Of a DNA stretch of 36,340 nucleotides, positions 23,881-32,914 are shown piece by piece; within the stretch, counting starts at the first letter, position 1, and every line of letters begins with the position of its first letter. The notes under the pieces were generated by a model. The model worked only from the letters and a program-made list of their open reading frames with translations, was not told the DNA's origin and did not search any database. Both the position numbers and the translations under genes were made by a program. The DNA is from Clostridia bacterium (GTDB lineage: Bacteria; Bacillota; Clostridia; Oscillospirales; CAG-272), in NCBI GenBank assembly GCA_017621755.1, contig JAGASL010000037.1:1-36340 (forward strand), read 5' to 3'.

Positions 23881-24290
23881 TACGATAAAAACAAGGGTGT
23901 ACCGATATGCGTGTTCTCCTTAACGGAGAACACGCAGTCAAATCCGTCTTCGACGGGTGAAATCCACCCATGGTGGATGAAATCGCTTCGCGATGAAATC
24001 CTGCTTTGCAGGGTCAAGCTCGGACGGATTTGATTTCATCCAAGGACTTGTCCTTGGATTTCATCTGAGCAAAGTGAAGATTTCATCGTGGTGAAACCAC
24101 GATTTCATCAAGCAAACAGTAAAAGAGATAACATTTCGGCGAATAACCGATTTGTTATCTCTTTCTGCTTGTAATATGAGTTTGGGCTTAGCCCCATATG
24201 CATTTGACCAGTCAAATGCGATGCTCGCACCTCATGGTGTTTTCTTAATTCTCCGCTAAGAACATCACACATAGGTACACCCTTGTTTCC
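23881..24290. repeat. Hairpin-array element with terminal inverted repeats (non-coding)
   Basis: A 410-bp stretch exactly between two convergent stop codons, with no credible gene. It is bounded by perfect 15-bp inverted repeats: 23889-23903 and 24274-24288. Inside are successive hairpins: 23909-23919/23925-23935 (11 bp), CCGTC-TTC-GACGG (23944-23956), the array at 23956-24109, 24122-24133/24153-24164 (12 bp), GGGC-TTA-GCCC (24184-24194), 24200-24208/24211-24219 (9 bp) and GCGA-TGC-TCGC (24218-24228). The outer ends continue as an imperfect inverted repeat for ~15 bp more. No target-site duplication is clear. It could be a MITE-like element, a structured RNA or an elaborate bidirectional terminator. 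Confidence 0.85.
23956..24109. repeat. Mirrored 9-bp repeat array with palindromic spacers
   Basis: GATGAAATC occurs at 23976-23984 and 23992-24000 (and as GGTGAAATC at 23956-23964). Its reverse complement GATTTCATC occurs at 24032-24040, 24057-24065, 24079-24087 and 24101-24109. Spacers are small palindromes: CACCCATGGTG, GCTTCGC, CTGCTTTGCAG, CAAGGACTTGTCCTTG, GTGGTGAAACCAC; only TGAGCAAAGTGAA is irregular. An outer stem (23938-23948 with 24023-24033, 11 bp) ties the two halves. The left copies can pair with the right copies to give a branched, cruciform-like fold. Confidence 0.9.
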
Positions 24291-25409
24291 TTAGTGCGGG
24301 CAGGTCGTCTTTTTTTCAATAAAGCGGGTCTGCAGCCGGGTGACGGGAGGCACGCTTTTTCCTTCTATCATAGCCACGATATGCTCAATGGCAATGGCGC
24401 CCAGGTTGTGCCAATCCTGCTCTACGGTAGAGATCTCCACCGCTGGCTCGGGAAAGTCGTAATTATCAAAGCCGGTCACCGAAATATCCTCCGGCACGCG
24501 GTAGCCCTCCTCGCGTAGGGCACGAATCAGGCGATAGGCGATCAAGTCATTGGTGCATACGATGGCGGTGGGCATGGCGGGCAGGGAACGGTAATAGGCG
24601 ATGGTGGCAGAGATATACCGCTTGTGGTATTCTGCACGGTGGTGCAGCGGCACCAGGCTTGGCCTGGCATTGGGGCCAAAGACGGGTGTGTAGAGATATT
24701 CACAGGGGATAGCGTGCCCATTCTCTAAAAAGCCCTTGCAGTAGCCGGCAAAGCGCAGCCGCTCGGTAGAGGACATGTTGGTAAAGTAGGGAAAATACGC
24801 AATGCGCGTGTGGCCGCTGCGCAGTAAATGCTCTACCACCTCGCGCATGCCGCCCTCGTTATCGCTGGTTACAAGGGGCAGGCTGATGCCCGGCAGCGCC
24901 TGGTCTACCAGTACGATGGGCGTTTTTTTCAGATATATGCGGCTAAGCAGGTCTAAATTCTCATGTGCGGAATTACCGCAAAAGACCAGCCCGGCAATAT
25001 CCATATCCAGCACCTTTTCTAAGATCTTGCGCTCGGTCTTAATATTCCCTTGGGTGTGAAAAAAGGTGGTAAACAACGCATTGGTCGAGGCGGCCGCCTG
25101 GGCGCCGAACATAATGCCAAGCCCGGGGTTGCGCTCGAAAGGTAAGATCACCGGTATCAGCGCGCCGCTTTTCAGCGCCCCTTCGTCGGTGTGCAGGTAA
25201 TCCCGCACGAAGGAGCCGCTTTTTTGGCGGCGGTAGATATATAGATCCTTTTCTAATTCCTTCATGGCGCGAATGGCGGTAATGCGACTTACCCCATACT
25301 GCGCCATCAGCTCGTGCTCGGTTGGTAGCCGGGCGCCGGGAGCCAGCTCGCCGCTTTTGATCTTGCTTAATAGCGCGTGATAGATCTTGCCGTATAGCGT
25401 TTCTTTCAT
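24291..25409 (-). CDS. GntR/LacI-hybrid transcriptional regulator
   Basis: 372 aa. The N-terminal ~70 residues are a GntR winged helix (LYGKIYHALLSKIKSGELAPGARLPTEHELMAQYGVSRIT-type pattern). The rest (about 78-370) is a LacI/GalR-type sugar-binding domain with DQALPGISLPLVTSDNEGG and VCTNDLIAYRLIRALREEGYRVPEDISVTGFDN-type motifs. This is the AraR architecture: a repressor released by a sugar. The ATG at 25409 has GAAAGG upstream; the frame stays open upstream but without a start supported by a ribosome site. It is divergent from a sugar kinase and isomerase, the probable targets. The ligand is unknown. Confidence 0.92.
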   Translation of the reverse strand: MKETLYGKIYHALLSKIKSGELAPGARLPTEHELMAQYGVSRITAIRAMKELEKDLYIYRRQKSGSFVRDYLHTDEGALKSGALIPVILPFERNPGLGIMFGAQAAASTNALFTTFFHTQGNIKTERKILEKVLDMDIAGLVFCGNSAHENLDLLSRIYLKKTPIVLVDQALPGISLPLVTSDNEGGMREVVEHLLRSGHTRIAYFPYFTNMSSTERLRFAGYCKGFLENGHAIPCEYLYTPVFGPNARPSLVPLHHRAEYHKRYISATIAYYRSLPAMPTAIVCTNDLIAYRLIRALREEGYRVPEDISVTGFDNYDFPEPAVEISTVEQDWHNLGAIAIEHIVAMIEGKSVPPVTRLQTRFIEKKTTCPH

Positions 25410-25442
25410 GTAAGAGCCTTTCTGTGGTGGATCGTTTTTATC

Positions 25443-25471
25443 ATTATAGAACAAAAGCACCCACATTGCAA
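25443..25471 (-). promoter_or_regulatory. Promoter of the GntR/LacI-hybrid regulator
   Basis: On the minus strand: TTGCAA (25471-25466), 17-bp spacer, TATAAT (25448-25443). Confidence 0.7.
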
Positions 25472-25500
25472 GAGAAAATACTATGTTTTTTCTTTGAAAA

Positions 25501-25517
25501 GATATATTTGTTATATC
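25501..25517. promoter_or_regulatory. Candidate operator palindrome in the divergent intergenic region
   Basis: GATATA-TTTGT-TATATC, a 6-bp-armed inverted repeat, about 30 bp upstream of the regulator promoter and 60 bp upstream of the kinase promoter. AT-rich palindromes can arise by chance, so this is tentative. Confidence 0.3.
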
Positions 25518-25576
25518 AAATGCCGCTAAAAACATGAATTGTTATGTAAATTTACCGATTTTTTTGAGGGCGGCTC

Positions 25577-25605
25577 TTGCTTTTTTACCCGGTGGCCGCT
25601 ATAAT
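25577..25605 (+). promoter_or_regulatory. Promoter of the kinase-isomerase operon
   Basis: TTGCTT (25577-25582), 17-bp spacer, TATAAT (25600-25605). It predicts a leader of ~107 nt. Confidence 0.65.
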
Positions 25606-25627
25606 AAAAGTAGCTTTTTTCGAAGAC

Positions 25628-25687
25628 GCTTGGCAAACTATCTTCTGGCAATGCAGAATGACAAAAAGTCTGCATGTAATTCCAAGC
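25628..25687 (+). promoter_or_regulatory. Structured leader of the kinase gene
   Basis: Nested pairing: GCTTGG (25628-25633) with CCAAGC (25682-25687) encloses ATGCAGA (25651-25657) with TCTGCAT (25669-25675). There is no U-tract after it. It may be a regulatory leader fold; no known riboswitch class is recognised. Confidence 0.35.
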
Positions 25688-25718
25688 AGATCATAACGCT
25701 AACACTGGAGAATGAAGT

Positions 25719-27277
<1,559 letters not shown>

Positions 27278-27293
27278 GTAAAGAAAACATAAG

Positions 27294-27329
27294 AACCCCC
27301 GGCAGCACCAAAGTGCTGCCGGGGGTTTT
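27294..27329. terminator. Strong bidirectional terminator
   Basis: Perfect 15-bp stem: 27294-27308 pairs with 27313-27327 around CAAA. It separates the isomerase (plus) from the corrinoid operon end (minus). Confidence 0.93.
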
Positions 27330-27332
27330 GCC

Positions 27333-28718
27333 TTAAAACATCATGCTTTCCATGAATAGATCAGAAAAAATAGGGTTTGCGGAAAGGTCGGCATAGGTGG
27401 CGCTTTGCGTATAGGGCAAAAGCGAATCACCGCGGCAGGCATACTGCACGGTGCCGGCCAGGCTGCTGTTGCGCAGCGCGATGCATTTTTCCTGCAGCTC
27501 GCGTGGCAGCAGGCCGGTTTTCACGGCGTTTTCGATATCCACCTTGGCCGCAAAGCCGCCGGAGATATACAAGCCGTCGATCTCCTCAAAGGAGACACCC
27601 TTCACCCTCATCAGCGTGAGGATGGCGGCATATACGGCCGCCTTGGCCAGCTGGTACTGCCGCACGTCGCCGTCGGTCAAAAAGACCCCGCTTGCGATCT
27701 CAAGCTGCTCGCACTCCATATAGCCGGTCTCGTCGATCGTACCGTTTTCTACCAGCGCGGCGATCACGTCGATCAGCCCGGTGCCGCAGATACCCTTGGC
27801 AGGGGCATCGCCTACCGTTTTGACAATTCCGTTTTGATAGGCGTAGATGGCTCCGCTTGTCGCGCTCATGCCCTGGGATATGCAGGCACCCTCAAAACAG
27901 GGGCCGGCGGCCGCAGCGGTACAAAGCGCGGAATCGGATGAGTAGAGAACGATCTCGGCATTGGTGCCAAGGTCGATCAAAAGACGGTGCTTGCCCGCGG
28001 GCGGCATGCCAACGGCATAAAGCCCGGCAACCAGATCAGCACCTACGAAGGCGGCGATCGAGGGTAGGCATTCTACTAAGGAAACGCCGCACAGGCCAAG
28101 CGATTCGCCGCTTACCGACTTGCTTGCGAGAAAGGCGGGCGTATAAGGGGCTACCCCCATGGGGGAGCAGTCTATCCCCAAAAACAGATGCAGCATGGTG
28201 CAGTTGCCCGCTACGTACAGCCGCTCTACCTGGCGGTCGGTGATCTCCTGGATCATGCCGTTCAGCTCGTGGATCAGCGCGCGCTGCAGCACGGCCGGGC
28301 CGTGGTGGCGGCAATGCTCAATGCGGCTCATCACGTCTGCCCCGTAGGCGCGCTGCGGATTGGTGCGGGTCAGCACGCGCAGCGTTTTTCCCTCACGCGG
28401 GGCAACCAGCGCCAGCGCCAGTGTGGTAGTGCCGATATCCAGTGCAAGGCACACGTCTGTAGCGTTGCCGCCGGTCTCCTCTACGCCGGTCTCGGAAAGG
28501 ATCTCGGCCCTTTGCGGCAGCGAAACGGTAATATCCCCGTGGATCGCATACCGGCAGGAAAGCTCCTCCTTGCCGTTTACCAGCACCAGGCATTTGCGGC
28601 AGCTGCCCTTGCCACCGCAGGGGTGGTCAAGCGGTATGTTCGACCCCAACAGCAACGTAGATAGGATCGTGCCATCCTCGGCGTATAGCAGCCGGCCGTT
28701 AACGGTTACCTGATGCAT
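27333..28718 (-). CDS. Corrinoid-protein reductive activator (RACE, RamA-like)
   Basis: 461 aa. These proteins use ATP to reduce inactive Co(II) corrinoid back to Co(I). The N-terminal [2Fe-2S] site is plain: Cys34-x5-Cys40-x2-Cys43-x11-Cys55 in HPCGGKGSCRKCLV. The C-terminal ~360 residues are the ASKHA-type DUF4445 domain: ALDIGTTTLALAL (phosphate-1-like), LLIDLGTNAEIVL (phosphate-2-like), KGICGTGLIDVIAAL and YISGGFAAKVDIENA (adenosine-like). The N-terminus is shorter than in long RACE proteins. The ATG has AAGGTGAG upstream, overlapping the previous gene by 20 nt. It is the last gene of the methyltransferase operon and gives it a self-contained repair function. Confidence 0.93.
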   Translation of the reverse strand: MHQVTVNGRLLYAEDGTILSTLLLGSNIPLDHPCGGKGSCRKCLVLVNGKEELSCRYAIHGDITVSLPQRAEILSETGVEETGGNATDVCLALDIGTTTLALALVAPREGKTLRVLTRTNPQRAYGADVMSRIEHCRHHGPAVLQRALIHELNGMIQEITDRQVERLYVAGNCTMLHLFLGIDCSPMGVAPYTPAFLASKSVSGESLGLCGVSLVECLPSIAAFVGADLVAGLYAVGMPPAGKHRLLIDLGTNAEIVLYSSDSALCTAAAAGPCFEGACISQGMSATSGAIYAYQNGIVKTVGDAPAKGICGTGLIDVIAALVENGTIDETGYMECEQLEIASGVFLTDGDVRQYQLAKAAVYAAILTLMRVKGVSFEEIDGLYISGGFAAKVDIENAVKTGLLPRELQEKCIALRNSSLAGTVQYACRGDSLLPYTQSATYADLSANPIFSDLFMESMMF

Positions 28719-29700
28719 AAAGCTCGCTCACCTTTTCAAAATATGCGTCAATATTCTCCCACCGTGCAGCGGCGGGTACATCGCAGCCGGTAGAAAGCAT
28801 AAAGTTCTCATAGCCTGCGCAGGCGGTATACACGCTCTCAACGGCAGCGCGGATCTCATCCGGCGTGCCGGTGCGGAAAAGCACCGGGTCTACGTTGCCC
28901 ATCACTACAAAGTGCTTAGGCAACCCTTCAATCGCTTTTTTTAGGTCAATGGCGTTTCCAAAATGCAGGATATCTGCCGGCAGCGTGGCAATGCCATCCA
29001 GCATGTCACCTACAGCATCGCCACAGTTGTGGTAGCAAATGATAAAGCTTTCGTCATTGACCGCATCAAAGATACGCTTTACGTAGGGAATCGAAAATTC
29101 CTCGGCAAGCGCGGGAGAGAGTAGACCCGCGGCCGGCTCGGCCAAGATCACGCCGTCTGCCCCGGCAGCCTTGAAGGCCTTCAGGTAGGCAATGATAAAA
29201 TCGGTTACCTTGTCTAAAAGGCAGCAGACCTCATCCGGGCTGTCATAGCAGGCCATCATCAGCTCGGTCATGTCATAGAGGCGCCCGGCGAGCGAATATG
29301 GGCCTATCACGCCGCAAAATACGGGCAGGTCGGTAATGCTCTCCTTGGCCAGGCGAATCCCCTCTAAGCAGAGTCCGGTTCTACCGGCACCAACCGCGGG
29401 AACCGTGATGGCGGCTGCATCGGCAATATCCTCAATAATGCCATGCTCTACGGTGGGCACCTCGTCATCCGTAATGCGGATCTCGGCACCAAATGCCTCG
29501 GCCTCTACAGAAAGATCCATCATGTTCAGCGAGGCACCTACCGGGCAGCGCGCGGCAATGGCCTGCATCCCCTTAGCCTGCATAGCGGGCGAGGCAAGAA
29601 GCTCGCGCACGCTGATGTCAAGCAGCGCCGTAGAGGGGAAGGAGAGAATGGGAATGGTCTTATGCTTGCTTTTTAGCAGTTTTTCAATGCTTGCTTTCAT
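28699..29700 (-). CDS. MtaA-type (URO-D family) corrinoid methyltransferase
   Basis: 333 aa with the uroporphyrinogen-decarboxylase fold. The zinc motif of MtaA/MtbA-type methyltransferases is intact: His224-x-Cys226 in ICYHNCGDAV and Cys306 in LSTGCDVP. Such enzymes move a methyl group between a corrinoid protein and a thiol or other acceptor. The presence of this motif, and not the true decarboxylase Arg/Asp set, argues against haem synthesis. The ATG has AGGTGA upstream, overlapping the DUF2284 stop. It could be methyltransferase 2 (corrinoid to the carrier) while the 372-aa relative upstream acts on the methyl donor; the roles might be reversed. Confidence 0.88.
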   Translation of the reverse strand: MKASIEKLLKSKHKTIPILSFPSTALLDISVRELLASPAMQAKGMQAIAARCPVGASLNMMDLSVEAEAFGAEIRITDDEVPTVEHGIIEDIADAAAITVPAVGAGRTGLCLEGIRLAKESITDLPVFCGVIGPYSLAGRLYDMTELMMACYDSPDEVCCLLDKVTDFIIAYLKAFKAAGADGVILAEPAAGLLSPALAEEFSIPYVKRIFDAVNDESFIICYHNCGDAVGDMLDGIATLPADILHFGNAIDLKKAIEGLPKHFVVMGNVDPVLFRTGTPDEIRAAVESVYTACAGYENFMLSTGCDVPAAARWENIDAYFEKVSELYASGNR

Positions 29701-29704
29701 AGCG

Positions 29705-30235
29705 TCACCTGAATAATATCATACAAAAATAGGTTACAGTGTTGGCCCCATTGTGGTAGTGCAGGCCGATCTTGCGAGAAAGCTCCAGCACGTGAATGCC
29801 GCATGCCTCTACGGAGGGGATCGCCCTTTCGGGGAAGCGACAAGGGGCATCGGGATAGGTGCAGGTTTCGCATAGGCCGCAGCCCTCGCAGCCCAGCGCC
29901 ATAAAATCGACACCCTGCGCGCGCAGCTCATCGGTCATACGCAGTAGCACCTGCTTGGCGTCCTGCTGTCCGGCGATCATGCCCTCAAAATCAAAGCTGT
30001 CCTCTAAATCGTATTTGCACGTGAAAACAAAGGCGGTACGGTAGCTCTTGATCTTTTTTTCCAGCTCCTCCAGCTCACCAACGCCGGGCGGGCATGTCCA
30101 GCAGGTACCGTACTTGCCGCAGCGGTTTTCACGGCACATGGCTACCACCTCCGGCGAGAAGGGGATCACGCTCGTTTCAATCAGCGCGTGCTCATGGATC
30201 GCCGGGTCGCTTTGCAGCGCCTCTACGTAACTCAC
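29705..30235 (-). CDS. DUF2284 cysteine-rich metal-binding protein
   Basis: 176 aa. Two cysteine clusters are visible: Cys34, Cys39, Cys45 and Cys48 in CRENRCGKYGTCWTCPPG, and CEGCGLCETC...PCRFPE in the C-terminal half, which together suggest Fe-S centres. DUF2284 proteins often lie beside corrinoid methyltransferases, perhaps in electron transfer or corrinoid handling; the function is unproven. I chose the GTG at 30235, which overlaps the corrinoid gene stop as GTGA; a TTG six nt earlier is possible. No ATG is available near the N-terminus. Confidence 0.85.
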   Translation of the reverse strand: MSYVEALQSDPAIHEHALIETSVIPFSPEVVAMCRENRCGKYGTCWTCPPGVGELEELEKKIKSYRTAFVFTCKYDLEDSFDFEGMIAGQQDAKQVLLRMTDELRAQGVDFMALGCEGCGLCETCTYPDAPCRFPERAIPSVEACGIHVLELSRKIGLHYHNGANTVTYFCMILFR

Positions 30236-30864
30236 TTGCAAAGCTCTACGGCCGCATCGGCTGCGCTGGCCGCATCCGAGGTGTACTTATCAGCGCCGAT
30301 CTGTTGGCAGTAGGCATCGGTTACCGGGGCACCACCGATCATGATCTTCACCTTGTCGCGAATACCTGCCTCCTTGGCGGCCTCTACAACCTTGGCCATG
30401 GCATCCATGGTGGTGGTCAGCAGGGCAGAACAGCAGATCACCTGGCAATCCTGCTCGATGGCGGTCTTGATAAAGGTCTCGGGCGCTACGTCGGTGCCCA
30501 GATCGATCACTTCAAGGCCCTTGCCCTCCATCATCATCTTAACCAGGTTTTTACCAATATCGTGCAGATCGCCCTGTACGGTACCAATGCATACGCGGCC
30601 GGTAGACTGTACGCCATCCTCGATCAGCAGGGGCTTGAGCACCTGCATGCCCATATTCATGGCGCGGGCGGCTACCAGCACCTCAGGCACGTAGACCTCG
30701 TTGTTCTTAAACTTTTCGCCGATAACGTTCATGCCGGAAAGCAGACCCTCCTTCAGGATCTGGGCTGCCGGTTGCCCGGCATCAATGGCGTTCTTCACCA
30801 GCTCGGCCACAACCTTGGCCTTGCCTCTTTGCAGGTTTTCGGAAATCTCAAGATAAATGCTCAT
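30232..30864 (-). CDS. Internal-start corrinoid protein (MtaC-like)
   Basis: Predicted 210-aa product made from the ATG at 30864 inside the fusion frame. AAGGAG sits at 30878-30873, exactly 8 nt before the ATG, and 210 aa is the usual length of free MtaC/MtbC-type corrinoid proteins, whose N-termini typically resemble MSIYLEISENLQRGKAK. His101 in DLHDIG is the expected cobalt ligand. It would shuttle the methyl group between the two URO-D-fold methyltransferases in this operon. This shares its whole sequence with the fusion entry. Confidence 0.8.
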   Translation of the reverse strand: MSIYLEISENLQRGKAKVVAELVKNAIDAGQPAAQILKEGLLSGMNVIGEKFKNNEVYVPEVLVAARAMNMGMQVLKPLLIEDGVQSTGRVCIGTVQGDLHDIGKNLVKMMMEGKGLEVIDLGTDVAPETFIKTAIEQDCQVICCSALLTTTMDAMAKVVEAAKEAGIRDKVKIMIGGAPVTDAYCQQIGADKYTSDAASAADAAVELCK

Positions 30865-31734
30865 TTTCGTTTCTCCTTGATATGTTTGTGACATTCTGTA
30901 TTGATAAGGGGTCATCCCCATATATGACTTAAATAAGCGATAAAAGGAGGGAATATCCTTTAAGCCGCAGCGACCAACGATCTCCTCGTTGGAAAGACCG
31001 GTGGTGCGAAGCAGGTTGCAGGCCAGGCCGATTCTCACGCCGCGCACGTAGCTGGTAAAGGATTCGCCCGTTACGCGCTGAAACATACGGCTCAGATGCG
31101 ATTTGCTGACAAACAGCGCGCCGGCAATCGATTCTAGCGAGATGTCGCCGTCATCGCAGCGGTCAAGGATCTCGCGCATCGCCGCCGAAACGGTGATCCA
31201 TTCTCGCGGGCGTTCTATGTGCTTGGTCTCTGCCATGTCAATGTATCGCGCCACGGTGATCAAAAGCAGCGAAACACGTGCCTTAATGGCGGTCTGCCAA
31301 GAAAGGCGCTGCGTCTTTAGCTCCTTAGCTATGGCGTGAAACAGATCGGTGATCGCCTGCATGGCGTGCGCGTTCAGCATGGCGTAGGAAAGGGGCAGCT
31401 TATCGCGGAAGATGCCGCAGCAGAACTGCTCGCTTTCTGGGCAGGCCTCCTCGCCCTCCAGCAGGGCGGCCGGGGCAAAGGCCAACGTGCAAACGGTAGG
31501 CCGCTCCTCGGTGCTTTTGGCAAAAAAACCGTGTGGGATGCCACCCTCTAAAATATACATATCTCCCGCACGGCACTCGCTTACCTCATTCAGCACACGG
31601 TGAAGGCCGTTGCCTGAAAGAACCAGGCTGATCTCGACCAGCTCGTTCACGCCTAAGCGCGAAAGTGGAAGATCGTCTTGGTATATGCTTTCATATTCCG
31701 AGGTGCTTAGAAAAACAAGCGTATCCTTGGCCAA
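30232..31734 (-). CDS. AraC regulator fused in frame to a corrinoid-binding protein
   Basis: 500-residue open frame with no stop between two complete modules. Residues 1-290 form an AraC regulator: a cupin-like sensor (~30-110), then double helix-turn-helix (~185-283) ending IPSFYRLFKSYMGMTPYQYR. Residues 291-500 form a whole MtaC-type corrinoid protein: helical cap, then the B12 domain with DLHDIGKNLV (DxHxxG, axial His), the CCSALLTTTM loop and GGAPV. The only usable start is TTG at 31734, just after an in-frame TAA, with AAAGGCGG upstream. An internal AAGGAG and ATG at 30864 can make the corrinoid protein alone. It is a single-frame arrangement: either a genuine regulator-sensor fusion, two products from one frame, or a lost stop codon. 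Confidence 0.85.
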   Translation of the reverse strand: MAKDTLVFLSTSEYESIYQDDLPLSRLGVNELVEISLVLSGNGLHRVLNEVSECRAGDMYILEGGIPHGFFAKSTEERPTVCTLAFAPAALLEGEEACPESEQFCCGIFRDKLPLSYAMLNAHAMQAITDLFHAIAKELKTQRLSWQTAIKARVSLLLITVARYIDMAETKHIERPREWITVSAAMREILDRCDDGDISLESIAGALFVSKSHLSRMFQRVTGESFTSYVRGVRIGLACNLLRTTGLSNEEIVGRCGLKDIPSFYRLFKSYMGMTPYQYRMSQTYQGETKMSIYLEISENLQRGKAKVVAELVKNAIDAGQPAAQILKEGLLSGMNVIGEKFKNNEVYVPEVLVAARAMNMGMQVLKPLLIEDGVQSTGRVCIGTVQGDLHDIGKNLVKMMMEGKGLEVIDLGTDVAPETFIKTAIEQDCQVICCSALLTTTMDAMAKVVEAAKEAGIRDKVKIMIGGAPVTDAYCQQIGADKYTSDAASAADAAVELCK

Positions 31735-31766
31735 GCCTTAACACCGCCTTTCGCGTGAAGAATGAA

Positions 31767-32885
31767 TTACAGACGGATCTTTTTGATCTCCTCTGCGTAA
31801 TACTGCACCAGCTCGAATTTTGTTCCGGGCATCAGCCGGTGGTCGGGGCAGGGAATAAAGCCACCAAGCGCAGAAAGGCGCTGCAGCCGCTCAATTTCGG
31901 CATCCACGGCGGCCTTGTCCTTGCGCAGGGCGGTCTTATCCATACCGCCTACGCCCAGCATGCCACGGCCGTATTTCTCTCTGGCGGGTGCAAACTGGTC
32001 GCCCCACACACCGATCTCGATCGGGAACATGGTGTTTACCCCGTTTTCAAACCAGATGGGTAGCAGCTTGTCGGTTACGCCGTCGCAATCCAGCGAAATA
32101 ATGTCAATGCCGTATTGGTGGCAGAGCTCGTTGCGCTTGCGGTAATGCTTGGCGCAAAGCTCGTCAAATTTATCGGGCGAGAGCAGAGGCCCGTTTTTGA
32201 AGCAGATGTCCTCCCAGTAATGGGCAAAATCAAATTTCGCGCCGGTCTCTAAGATCGTCTTGGCGCACGCGTACTGCATCTCGGCATAGGTGTCGATAAT
32301 ATCGGCAAGCAGGTCCTCATCCTCATCGTACATGAGATAGCTCATGCCGATCACCGAGGTCATATCGCGAATGCTGCCCAGCACGCTGCCCAGGTGCAGA
32401 CCGATGGGCTTATCCGGGTCACGCGTTTCGTTAAAGGATTTGTAAAATGCCAGGTCTACACGGTCGGGCGAAAACTGCATCTTTGGCTTATACAGCGTCT
32501 CAAATGCCTCGCGATCCTTCAGAATGTAATCGTCCTCTGAGGGGATCGAGGTGATGCCGGGCTTGATCCGCTCGATCATGCCGGTGTAGCTTTGCACCCG
32601 CTTTGTCCCATCAGGCAGGACCTCAAGCACCTTTTCCTCAAAGGGCGGGAACAGACCGTTGTTCGAGCCAACGTTGGAATTCCAGTTGAAATCCCAGCCG
32701 ATCAGCTTGTCAAGCTCGCGATCCTTCGGTGAGCCGTCGTAGTTGCCCTCGGCCAGCTCACGCGGAATCTTGCCCTGCTCGGCCCATTCGGTCAACAGCT
32801 CAGGCCAGTAGCCGAAATGCACAGCCGGCATCCGGTCCACCGCTTGATAGTGTAAAATGCGCATGGCTCGCTCTCGATTGGTCAT
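31767..32885 (-). CDS. URO-D-family methyltransferase, probable substrate:corrinoid enzyme
   Basis: 372 aa with the uroporphyrinogen-decarboxylase fold (opening TNRERAMRILHYQAVDRMPAVHFGYWP-type, as in anaerobic O-demethylase and related clusters). The position equivalent to the MtaA zinc motif reads DIISLDCDG (Asp266-x-Cys267... ), with a second Cys346 in FIPCPDH, so the usual His-x-Cys is changed. It is the first gene of the operon and is followed by the corrinoid fusion, as substrate-specific methyltransferases often are. The methyl donor (methoxy-aromatic, methylated amine or other) is unknown. The ATG has AGGAGG upstream. Confidence 0.85.
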   Translation of the reverse strand: MTNRERAMRILHYQAVDRMPAVHFGYWPELLTEWAEQGKIPRELAEGNYDGSPKDRELDKLIGWDFNWNSNVGSNNGLFPPFEEKVLEVLPDGTKRVQSYTGMIERIKPGITSIPSEDDYILKDREAFETLYKPKMQFSPDRVDLAFYKSFNETRDPDKPIGLHLGSVLGSIRDMTSVIGMSYLMYDEDEDLLADIIDTYAEMQYACAKTILETGAKFDFAHYWEDICFKNGPLLSPDKFDELCAKHYRKRNELCHQYGIDIISLDCDGVTDKLLPIWFENGVNTMFPIEIGVWGDQFAPAREKYGRGMLGVGGMDKTALRKDKAAVDAEIERLQRLSALGGFIPCPDHRLMPGTKFELVQYYAEEIKKIRL

Positions 32886-32898
32886 AAAGAGGCCTCCT

Positions 32899-32913
32899 AT
32901 GTCAGTATGACAT
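32899..32913. promoter_or_regulatory. Perfect palindrome downstream of the methyltransferase promoter
   Basis: ATGTCA-GTA-TGACAT lies between the -10 element and the ribosome binding site, in a good place for a repressor or autoregulatory AraC site. Confidence 0.5.
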
Positions 32914-32914
32914 C

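Noticed and set aside
23956..24109. CRISPR array
   Set aside because: Repeats are only 9 bp, change orientation midway, and spacers are palindromes of 7-16 bp; no cas genes are present.
28699..29700. Haem-biosynthesis uroporphyrinogen decarboxylase
   Set aside because: It has the methyltransferase zinc motif His-x-Cys...Cys and sits with a corrinoid protein and its activator.
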